From assembly GCA_012517645.1 (NCBI GenBank), contig JAAYUR010000357.1, positions 1-8,396 on the forward strand: a DNA stretch of 8,396 nucleotides, written 5' to 3'. Each line of letters opens with the position of its first letter. Within the stretch, counting starts at the first letter, position 1. The position numbers and the translations under genes were made by a program. Below, piece by piece: positions 1-5,822 of this stretch. This stretch comes from Treponema sp. (lineage in GTDB: Bacteria > Spirochaetota > Spirochaetia > Treponematales > UBA12059). The notes beneath the pieces are model-generated. The model did no database searches, was not told the DNA's origin, and saw nothing but the letters and a program-made list of their open reading frames with translations.

Positions 1-495
1 CACGGCGTACGGCCCGGACCCCTCATCATGATCGAGTTTCCGAGCTTCATCTACGAGGTCGTGGCCATGGTGCTCTTGGCAACGATCATGATGTTCGTGC
101 TTGGCCTTTCCATGGTGCGCCCCCTGGTCAAGATCCTCCAGGTTCCCAGGCAGAAATTGATGCCGGTCATCTTCATCCTCTGCGTGGTGGGCTCCTTCGC
201 CCTCCAGGCCCGGCTGTTCGACGTCGGGATCATGATCGTGTTCGGGATTCTGGGCTATATCCTCCGGGAGATGGACTACCCCATGGCTCCCCTGGTCCTG
301 GGCATCATCCTGGGGGATATCCTGGACAAGAACCTGCGGCGCTCCCTGATCCTTTCGGACGGGAACATCGCCCCCTTCTTCACCCGGCCCATCTGCGTGG
401 TCCTGGGCCTTTTGACCCTGATCATCGTCCTGGGCCGGGCAAAGTGGTTCCGGTCCCTTCTTGCGAAGATCTTCCGGAAGAGCGCGGCGGCTTGA
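1..495 (+). CDS. tctA: TctA-family tripartite tricarboxylate transporter permease, C-terminal part (5' end outside window)
   Basis: This is the last 164 residues of the large membrane subunit of a tripartite tricarboxylate transporter (TTT), which imports carboxylates with a small membrane subunit (TctB) and a periplasmic binding protein (TctC). The frame is open from base 1, so the ATG at 28 is internal. The first visible residues, HGVRPGPL, match the conserved PGP loop of TctA. Later family signatures are LFDVGIMIVFGILGY, the APLVLGIILGDILDKNLRRSL stretch (kept short here: APLVLG then NLRRSL), and LSDGNIAPFFTRP. About five hydrophobic segments are visible (fragment residues roughly 17-39, 53-70, 72-89, 95-108 and 130-146), followed by a basic, probably cytoplasmic tail. 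The gene converges on the minus-strand operon, so the two are separate transcription units. Whether it transports that operon's substrate is unknown. Family assignment is secure; the substrate is not. Confidence 0.92.
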   Translation, partial: HGVRPGPLIMIEFPSFIYEVVAMVLLATIMMFVLGLSMVRPLVKILQVPRQKLMPVIFILCVVGSFALQARLFDVGIMIVFGILGYILREMDYPMAPLVLGIILGDILDKNLRRSLILSDGNIAPFFTRPICVVLGLLTLIIVLGRAKWFRSLLAKIFRKSAAA

Positions 496-503
496 ATTTC
501 TGG

Positions 504-665
504 ATTCACCACGGAGACGCGCGAGCCGGACGTTCGTCCGGCTCGCGGCGACGAAGCCCTTCGGTCTTCGTCGATTGCGACTCAAATAGATCGCCGAAGC
601 GAGCTTCGGCGCCGTCCGGATGGCGCAGCCATCCGGACGTGTCCTCCGTGCGCTCCGTGGTTAAT
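504..665. repeat. Palindromic MITE-like intergenic element with imperfect terminal inverted repeats
   Basis: The gap between the converging genes is almost filled by one structured element. Its ends are inverted copies of a 13-base sequence: ATTCACCACGGAG at 504-516 and, read on the minus strand, ATTAACCACGGAG at 665-653 (12 of 13 identical). The right end carries a second CACGGAG copy (minus strand, about 650-644), giving a short tandem. Between the ends lie four hairpins (520-639). The element has no convincing coding content. From memory, CCACGGAG-type repeats are scattered between genes of many environmental bacteria, and their translation (TTERTEDT-like) is sometimes wrongly added to neighbouring proteins. 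That family link was not checked. Its position between convergent stops would suit a bidirectional transcription barrier. Confidence 0.7.
520..639. repeat. Array of four consecutive perfect hairpins
   Basis: Four back-to-back perfect stems are present. Hairpin 1 (520-547): 13 bp around a TT loop, arm CGCGAGCCGGACG. Hairpin 2 (549-573): 8 bp, arm CGACGAAG, 9-base loop. Hairpin 3 (592-611): 9 bp, arm CGCCGAAGC, GA loop. Hairpin 4 (613-639): 12 bp, arm CGTCCGGATGGC, GCA loop. Arms of 1 and 4 share CGTCCGG and arms of 2 and 3 share CGAAG, giving an A-B-B-A order. Hairpins 2 and 3 are separated by a less GC-rich 18-base segment (574-591). None is followed by a T-run on either strand, so these are not classical intrinsic terminators, though such strong stems could still pause or end transcription from both sides or protect 3' ends. 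Confidence 0.85.
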
Positions 666-684
666 TCCTGAAAGGGTTTACCGG

Positions 685-1761
685 TTAATCGGACAGCCAT
701 TCCGGAAGGTGCGCGGCCACGAACTCGTCGTCCGTGAGGTGGGGATAGGACCGACAGACCCGGTCGATCTCCTCGGCCTGCCCGGGGGACAGGTCCTCCT
801 CCGGATTGAGGCACCAGATCCCCGCCAGGAACCCCTGTCGCCGGAGCACCTCGTGGATGCCGGGGATGCAGCCCTCGAAGTTGTGGGCGGCGTCGAAGAC
901 CGCCGCGTTGGCGTCCGTAACCTCCTGGGCCAGGGTCAGCAGGGCCTGGGGTATCGGCGCCCCCGCCTCCGACAGGTCCCGGGCCTCCCGCAACAGCTCC
1001 GCGGCCCGGCGGGTCCATACGCTCCAGTGGCCCAAGAGCCCTCCCACGATCCGGAGTCGTCGGATCCCTCGGGACGTACGGATCGCGTACTCCGTGAGGA
1101 GGTCCACCACGATGTTGTCGTCGTTCCCGGTGTACAGGGCGATCTCGTCCGCCCGGCCGGATTCCGCCACCGCCCGTACGACGTCGAAGGTCCGGTATCG
1201 GTTGAAGGGCGCCATCTTGATCGCGATGACGTTCTCGATCTCGCAGAGGCCCCGCCAGAACTCGTATGAGAGTATCCGCCCCCCCACGGCGGGCTGGAGA
1301 TAGAACCCGATGACCGGGATCACCTCCGCCGTCTTTCGCACGTGGGCGAGAAGCTCTTCGTCCGAGTCTTCCCCGTGTCCCGCCAGGCTCAATAGCCCCG
1401 CATGGTATCCCTCGGAGACCAGGAACTCCGCCTCCTCGAGGGCCTGGGCGGTGGGACCGCAGACCCCGCCCACCTTCAGGACCGGCCGTCCCCGCCGGGC
1501 GCACCACCCGTCGATCGCCGCGGAGACCTCGGTCAGCACGGGGCGGAAAAGTCCGTGCCGGGGATCCCGGATCTCGAACTGGGTCGTGTGGACCCCCGCC
1601 GCGATGCCCCCCGCCCCGGCGTCGATGTAGTACCGCACCAGGGCCCGTTGGCGCCGCGGATCGAAGCGCCGGTCCGCGTCCAGGGCCAGGGGAATGGCGG
1701 GGATCGCCGTTCCCTTCCGCAGGGTTTCCAGGAGTCCCGCCGGGATTTCCGATCTATGCAT
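685..1761 (-). CDS. Dihydrodipicolinate synthase/N-acetylneuraminate lyase superfamily protein (Schiff-base aldolase)
   Basis: A 358-residue TIM-barrel lyase of the DapA/NanA superfamily, which forms a Schiff base between a lysine and a 2-oxo acid and makes or breaks a C-C bond. Recognisable sites are the Thr-Thr pair in GVHTTQFE (residues 54-62, equivalent to the family GTTGE loop), Tyr154 in IGFYLQP (family YNxP tyrosine) and Lys182 in VIAIKMAP (Schiff-base lysine). TGNDDN (211-216) matches the GxDD-like loop. It is longer than the usual 290-310 residues and YLQP replaces YNxP, so it is unlikely to be lysine-pathway DapA. It is the last gene of the operon, 16 bases after the SDR gene, with GGAGGG (1774-1769) 7 bases before the ATG. 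Its setting beside NagA/NagB homologues suggests a catabolic aldolase for a 2-oxo (amino) sugar acid. Substrate is inferred only; N-acetylneuraminate is possible but not shown. Confidence 0.88.
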   Translation of the reverse strand: MHRSEIPAGLLETLRKGTAIPAIPLALDADRRFDPRRQRALVRYYIDAGAGGIAAGVHTTQFEIRDPRHGLFRPVLTEVSAAIDGWCARRGRPVLKVGGVCGPTAQALEEAEFLVSEGYHAGLLSLAGHGEDSDEELLAHVRKTAEVIPVIGFYLQPAVGGRILSYEFWRGLCEIENVIAIKMAPFNRYRTFDVVRAVAESGRADEIALYTGNDDNIVVDLLTEYAIRTSRGIRRLRIVGGLLGHWSVWTRRAAELLREARDLSEAGAPIPQALLTLAQEVTDANAAVFDAAHNFEGCIPGIHEVLRRQGFLAGIWCLNPEEDLSPGQAEEIDRVCRSYPHLTDDEFVAAHLPEWLSD

Positions 1762-1777
1762 GCCGCGTCCCTCCGTC

Positions 1778-2821
1778 CTAGTAGGTTCCGTCGGTGGTCT
1801 CGAAATGGGTCGGCTTTCCCAGGGAAGCTCCCCCCGAGGCGATCCAGTCCGCCTGCATGCGGATCATCTCGGCCAGGGGCACCCGGGGATAGCCGAAGAG
1901 CCGGAAGGAGAGGCCCGCGTCGTTCAGGTAGGCCCGGCCGCCCTCTCCGCTCCCCCGGAAGACCGGTTCCTTTCCAAGAAGGCGGCCGAACTCCGCGGCG
2001 GTCCTGCGCACCGAAGCCGTCTCCGGACCCGTCAGGTTCAGGACGAAGGCCGGACTGGCCGCGAGCCGGAAGGAAAGCAGGGTGCGCTCCAGCACGTCCC
2101 CCTGCCAGATGCAGTTGAAGTTCTCCACCGATAGGTCTACGGGCTCCCCCGAGGCGACCTTACGGGCTATGTCGTGGAGGACCCCGTACCGGGGATCGAT
2201 GGCGTAGTTCAGCCGGAGAATGCAGACCCGGGTGCCCTCGGCCACGGCGAAGTGCTGGAAGACCCGTTCCCGCCCCAGGGCGGACTGGGCGTAATCCCCC
2301 ACGGGCCTGGGAGGGTCGGATTCCGCGGAACCCCCCGAGTAGGGGGTCACGAAGTCGTACACGCAGCCCGTGGAAAAGGCCACGATCCTTGAGGAACGGT
2401 ACCGTTCCGCGACGTAGGCGGGAACCACGGTGTTCATGGCCCAGGTCGTCTCCTCGGATCCGGAGGTGCCGAACTTCCTGCCCGCCATGAAGACGACCCG
2501 GGGGGCGTCCGGCAGACGCTCCACGGCGTTCCGGTCCAATAGGTCGCAGGTCAGGCATTCCACCCCGGCCTGTTCCAGGCGGGCCCGGGCCGCCTTGTCG
2601 GAAAAGCGGGAGACCCCGAGGATCCGGGACTGGGTTCCCGCGGCGTCCCGGGCCCGGGCGGCCATCATGCCCAGGGTTATCCCGATCTTGCCGCCGATCC
2701 CCAGGATGGCCAGGTCTCCGGGGTGTTCCCGGAACTCCTCCACTACCCGGGCCGTCGGCTCGGACATGTACGTTTCGAGCTCTTCCTCGGTCTTGAAGGT
2801 CGGCAGGTTCCAGGTTTCCAT
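1778..2821 (-). CDS. NAD-dependent epimerase/dehydratase family protein (extended SDR) lacking the YxxxK lysine
   Basis: A Rossmann-fold extended short-chain dehydrogenase/reductase, cytoplasmic. Using the start at 2821 it has 347 residues; numbering here is from the upstream ATG at 2833, which adds MENA. The nucleotide-binding glycine motif is GIGGKIG (45-51), followed by VVFMAG (113-118) and STGCVYD (154-160), where Ser/Thr of the active site would sit. The expected YxxxK reads YAQSA (181-185): Tyr is present but Lys is Ala, followed by LGRERVF. I recall YAQSxLGRE from homologues annotated as NAD-dependent epimerases next to DapA-like genes, so this may be a subfamily trait rather than damage. 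ATG 2821 is preferred because GGAG lies 6 bases upstream, whereas the ATG at 2833 has no good ribosome site. The gene sits between nagA and the aldolase gene. Likely role: redox, epimerisation or dehydration of a pathway sugar; exact reaction unknown. Confidence 0.85.
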   Translation of the reverse strand: METWNLPTFKTEEELETYMSEPTARVVEEFREHPGDLAILGIGGKIGITLGMMAARARDAAGTQSRILGVSRFSDKAARARLEQAGVECLTCDLLDRNAVERLPDAPRVVFMAGRKFGTSGSEETTWAMNTVVPAYVAERYRSSRIVAFSTGCVYDFVTPYSGGSAESDPPRPVGDYAQSALGRERVFQHFAVAEGTRVCILRLNYAIDPRYGVLHDIARKVASGEPVDLSVENFNCIWQGDVLERTLLSFRLAASPAFVLNLTGPETASVRRTAAEFGRLLGKEPVFRGSGEGGRAYLNDAGLSFRLFGYPRVPLAEMIRMQADWIASGGASLGKPTHFETTDGTY

Positions 2822-2827
2822 GGCGTT

Positions 2828-2831
2828 CTCC
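2828..2831 (-). promoter_or_regulatory. Ribosome binding site that decides the SDR gene start
   Basis: On the minus strand GGAG lies here with a 6-base spacer to the ATG at 2821-2819. Its first G is the third base of the alternative upstream ATG (2833-2831), so initiation at the upstream codon would cover this site. The upstream ATG is preceded only by ACCCGGAT, a poor match to a Shine-Dalgarno sequence. Confidence 0.55.
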
Positions 2832-2840
2832 ATATCCGGG

Positions 2841-4070
2841 TCATCCTACGGCGGCTCCGTAGGCCGGCCGGGCCGTCCGTCCGCGGGAGAGGACCAAACG
2901 GGTCTCGAATTCGGGGCTCAGGGTCACGATGTCCGCGTCCTTGCCCGGCGCCAGGCTGCCCTTCCGCCCCTCCGCGCCGATCGCCCGGGCGGGCGCGAGG
3001 GTCCACATGGACGCGGCCTCCGCTAGGGGGAATCCGGCGTCCCGGACCGCCGTCGCGAACAGCCGCTCCGCGGTGGCCACGCTCCCCGCGAAGGCCGTGC
3101 CGTCGGGAATCCACGCCACTCCCTCCCGAACGACCGCGGACTGGCCCCCGTCCTTGGCTCCCAGGGGGTAGGTGCCGTCCGGAAGGCCCGCGGCCCGCAT
3201 GGCGTAGGTGACCAGGCAGCAGCGGTCGGGCCCCTTGATCTTCCGGGCCAGCCGGAGCAGGGAAGGCGGCAGGTGTCGCCCGTCCGCGATCAGCTCCACG
3301 TACAGGCCGTCCAGCAGCCAGGCCGCCTCCAGGACGCCGGGGACACGGTATCCTCCCACGCGTTTGACCGTGGACATGGCGGAGTACAGGTGGGTGACCA
3401 GGGTGAAACCCGCGTCGAAGGCCCGGAAGGTCTCTTCCAGGGTCGCGTCGCTGTGGCCGATGGAAGGAAGGATCCCCCTTCGCACGAGTTCGGCCGCCAT
3501 GTCCAGGGCTCCGGGAAGCTCCGGCGCCAGGGTCCACCGGGCGATGTCGTCCGAGGAGTCCAGGATGGACAGGTATTCGGCGGGATCGGGATCCCGGATA
3601 TGCGCCGGGTCCTGGGCGCCCCGCTGGGCCTGGGAGAAATAGGGGCCCTCCAGATGGAGACCCAGGAAGTCCGGACAGCCCGGCTCGCCCTTGGCCCTGC
3701 GGAAGGCGGACAGGCAGGCGTCCAGGGCCGGGCGGGAGCTTGCCAGGGTTGTGGGCAGGATCGAGGTGGTTCCGTGTTCCAGGTGGGACCGGGCGGTTCC
3801 CACCACGCTCTCGGGGTCCCCGTCCATGAAGTCGAAGCCGCCCCCGCCGTGGCAGTGGAGATCCAGGAAGCCGGGCAGGACGTAGTCCCCCCGGGCGTCC
3901 AGGATTTCCACGGCGCCGGGACGGGCTTCCACCCAGGTCCGGGTCTCCCGCTCGTCCGGAAAGACGGCGGCTATCCGGGAATCCTCCACAAGGACGGCGC
4001 CTCCCGGCAGGACCAGGCTGGGGGTGACGAGAATACCGCCGCGGATCAGGACGCGTCGGGGGCCGCTCAC
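2841..4070 (-). CDS. nagA: N-acetylglucosamine-6-phosphate deacetylase homologue with catalytic Asp replaced by Tyr
   Basis: A 409-residue amidohydrolase of the NagA family, which hydrolyses the acetyl group from GlcNAc-6-phosphate. Motifs in order: PGFLDLHCHGGGG (66-78, HxH metal site at 72 and 74), HLEGPYF (139-145, metal Glu141), SIGHSDA (203-209, His206), THLYSAMS (226-233, His227), IADGRH (261-266) and the C-terminal KGSLAPGKDADIV (370-382) that closes the small beta domain. The loop that normally reads TDAM.AAG, with the catalytic Asp (Asp273 in E. coli), here reads VTYAMRAAGLPDG: residue 289 is Tyr (codon TAC at 3206-3204), one base from Asp GAC. The fold and metal ligands look intact, so the protein is either impaired, altered in chemistry, or affected by a base error. 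The start is GTG at 4070, with GGGAG 7 bases upstream, overlapping the NagB-type stop by 4 bases (GTGA). Its neighbour supports amino-sugar metabolism. Confidence 0.9.
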   Translation of the reverse strand: MSGPRRVLIRGGILVTPSLVLPGGAVLVEDSRIAAVFPDERETRTWVEARPGAVEILDARGDYVLPGFLDLHCHGGGGFDFMDGDPESVVGTARSHLEHGTTSILPTTLASSRPALDACLSAFRRAKGEPGCPDFLGLHLEGPYFSQAQRGAQDPAHIRDPDPAEYLSILDSSDDIARWTLAPELPGALDMAAELVRRGILPSIGHSDATLEETFRAFDAGFTLVTHLYSAMSTVKRVGGYRVPGVLEAAWLLDGLYVELIADGRHLPPSLLRLARKIKGPDRCCLVTYAMRAAGLPDGTYPLGAKDGGQSAVVREGVAWIPDGTAFAGSVATAERLFATAVRDAGFPLAEAASMWTLAPARAIGAEGRKGSLAPGKDADIVTLSPEFETRLVLSRGRTARPAYGAAVG

Positions 4071-4864
4071 GGCAGGGCTCCCGCGGAATCGGTGTCCAGG
4101 TACAGGACGCAGGCCGGGTGCCTACGCAGGGCCGAGGCCGGACAGTCGGGGGATACCGGGCCCGTGAGCATTCGGTTCACGGCACGGGCCTTGGCGGGGC
4201 CCGGGACCGCGCAGAACAGACGTCCTCCGGATAGGAGGGCCGGGACGGTGAGGGTCAGGGCGATCCGGGGGACCTCGTCCAGGGAGGAAAAGCAAGCGTC
4301 GTGGACCTGCTGGGCCCTGCAGGCGGGATCCAGCTCCGCCTCCTTTACCGTCCGGGGATCCGAGAAGTCCGCGACACCCGGATCGTTGAAGGCGATGTGG
4401 CCGTTCTCCCCGACCCCCAGGCAGACCAGGTCTACGGGAGCCTCGGACAGGAGGGCGGCGTACCGGTCGGCCTCCCGCCGGAGGTCGGGGCCTGCGAGGA
4501 CGGGCACGGGAGCCAGGTATTCGACCCGGCCCAGGGGTACCCGGGAAAAGAGGGCTTCCCTCAAAAAGAAGCCGAAGCGCCGGGAGTCCCCGGCGGGAAG
4601 ACCGGGGTACTCGTCCATGTGGAAGGCCTCCACCCGGGGCCAGTCGATCCCTTCCGCCTCCCGGAGCCCGGATAACACCTCGTTCTGGGAAGGGGCCGCG
4701 GCGAAGACCATCCGGCATCGCGGCCGGGCCGAAAGGACCTCCCGCATCGCCCGGGCGCAATCCGCGGCGGCCGCCGCCCCCAGGGCCCTCCGGTCCGGGT
4801 AGACCCGGACTTCCAGACGGTCCACGGAAAAGACCCGAAGGGGCGGGTCGAACCGGGCCTTCAT
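4067..4864 (-). CDS. nagB: Glucosamine-6-phosphate deaminase/isomerase family protein (NagB-type)
   Basis: A 265-residue member of the NagB / 6-phosphogluconolactonase-like family; NagB converts GlcN-6-phosphate to fructose-6-phosphate and ammonia. Visible sites: the phosphate-loop region FAAAPSQNEVL (54-64) in place of the usual LPTGSTP; VEAFHMDEYPGL (78-89), whose Asp84 corresponds to the general-base Asp72 of E. coli NagB; and LGVGENGHIAFNDPG (149-163), where His156 is kept but the E. coli Asp141 position is Asn154. EVPRIALTL (197-205) and HPACVLYLD (249-257) match later family strands. The ENGHIAFNDP form is common in NagB-like homologues of uncertain substrate, so deamination of GlcN-6-phosphate is likely but not certain. 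Start and stop both overlap neighbours by 4 bases (ATGA at 4864-4861; GTGA at 4070-4067). No clear Shine-Dalgarno sequence precedes the ATG, so translation probably depends on coupling to the gene before it. Pairing with the NagA homologue supports amino-sugar use. Confidence 0.85.
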   Translation of the reverse strand: MKARFDPPLRVFSVDRLEVRVYPDRRALGAAAAADCARAMREVLSARPRCRMVFAAAPSQNEVLSGLREAEGIDWPRVEAFHMDEYPGLPAGDSRRFGFFLREALFSRVPLGRVEYLAPVPVLAGPDLRREADRYAALLSEAPVDLVCLGVGENGHIAFNDPGVADFSDPRTVKEAELDPACRAQQVHDACFSSLDEVPRIALTLTVPALLSGGRLFCAVPGPAKARAVNRMLTGPVSPDCPASALRRHPACVLYLDTDSAGALP

Positions 4865-5784
4865 CGCCCGCCGCCGGGAGTCCGGGCTTCGCCGTCCCGG
4901 ACCTCCAGCCCCAGACCGGAGAGCAACGCCTCCAGACGGCGTCCGTACTCGAGGTACACCGCTTCCCGGGCCGCCTCGGGAGAGCTCACCGAGGGGTCGT
5001 GGTAGACGACGGCCATGTGGGGCTCTATGGATAGCCAGCCCGACCAGCCCCGGGCCGCGCAGTCAGCCAGGATGTCCCGGACCCGGGCCGGTCCTTCGCC
5101 GGGGTAGACGTAGGTCTCCTTGTCCGTGGCGGGGTCCCGCCACCCGTCCTTGACGTGTATGTGGACCACATGGTCCCGCAGGGCCGTCCAGGAAGCCCAG
5201 GAGTCCTGGTTGGGCCGAGGCCTGGGCTTGGAGAAGTCCGGGGTCAGGGCGGGGTTCCCCGTGTCGAAGACGAGCTTGAGCCCGGGAACCTCGGCGAGCA
5301 GCTCCCGGGTGTTCTCCACCCCCATGCCCCCGTAGTTGAAGCAGTTCTCATGGACCGGAATCATGCCCCGTTCCGTGAACACCCCGCAGAGCTCCCGGAG
5401 CCGCTCGAAGCGTCGGACCTTTTTTTGATCCCCGAGGGGGTTGCCCTCCGAATCGACCAGGACCGCGTAGCTCATGATCCGCACCAGCCGGGTGCCCAGG
5501 GCTTCCATCCGGTCCGCGGCACGGCGGGCGGTCGCCAGGGACTCTGCGAAGTCCTCGTCCACGCTCCGTCCCCAGTTGGCGATGCTCGAGCCCAGGCAGC
5601 AGACTCCGATCCCGGCGGCCTCCAGGGAGGCCCGGAAGGCCTCGAAGTCCCGGTCCGGAAGATCATGGACGTTGACCCCCCCCACGTTCCGCGCTTCGAT
5701 CCACTTCCACCCGAGCGCCCGGGTGACCCGGACCTGCCCTTCCGCCGTGTCCGCGGCCTCGTCCGCAAACCCCGAAAGACGCAT
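4861..5784 (-). CDS. Sugar phosphate isomerase/epimerase family protein (AP endonuclease 2-like TIM barrel)
   Basis: A 307-residue TIM-barrel protein of the xylose isomerase-like / AP_endonuc_2 superfamily, whose members use a divalent metal to epimerise, isomerise or dehydrate sugars. The opening MRLSGFADEAAD is typical of this group. Probable metal-site residues are Glu146 (PVHENCF), Asp174 (LVFDTGNP), His208/His210 (VHIHVKD) and Glu254 (LSIEPH); EGPARV (230-235) also fits the family. The start at 5784 is chosen because GGGAG (5797-5793) lies 8 bases upstream and the protein then begins at the conserved strand; ATG 5799 would add MGVCS. The frame stays open far upstream to about 6783, but that part overlaps the oxidoreductase gene in another frame and is spurious. 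It follows the oxidoreductase gene by 38 bases and its stop overlaps the NagB-type start. Probable role: epimerisation or isomerisation of an oxidised sugar intermediate; substrate unknown. Confidence 0.88.
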   Translation of the reverse strand: MRLSGFADEAADTAEGQVRVTRALGWKWIEARNVGGVNVHDLPDRDFEAFRASLEAAGIGVCCLGSSIANWGRSVDEDFAESLATARRAADRMEALGTRLVRIMSYAVLVDSEGNPLGDQKKVRRFERLRELCGVFTERGMIPVHENCFNYGGMGVENTRELLAEVPGLKLVFDTGNPALTPDFSKPRPRPNQDSWASWTALRDHVVHIHVKDGWRDPATDKETYVYPGEGPARVRDILADCAARGWSGWLSIEPHMAVVYHDPSVSSPEAAREAVYLEYGRRLEALLSGLGLEVRDGEARTPGGGR

Positions 5785-5822
5785 CGAACACACTCCCATC
5801 CGGTCCCGCCTTTCCCGGGCTC

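Noticed and set aside
520..547. Classical intrinsic terminator for tctA
   Set aside because: The stem is strong but is followed by GCGACGAAG rather than a T-run, and it belongs to a larger repeated structure.
504..665. CRISPR array
   Set aside because: The repeats are inverted hairpins of differing sequence and length, not direct repeats with regular unique spacers.
444..671. A 75-codon plus-strand frame across the tctA end and the hairpins
   Set aside because: Overlaps tctA in another frame and mostly translates palindromic repeat DNA; no ribosome site or family match.
506..1507. A 333-codon minus-strand frame overlapping the aldolase gene and the palindromic element
   Set aside because: It lies in the wrong frame of a clearly recognised gene. 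Its end translates the intergenic repeat (LTTERTEDT), a known-looking artefact of CCACGGAG repeats.
3273..4802. A 509-codon plus-strand open frame opposite the nagA/nagB genes
   Set aside because: It is antisense to two genes with clear family motifs, is low-complexity (Gly, Arg, Pro, Gln rich), matches no family I recognise, and is expected from high GC3 coding DNA.
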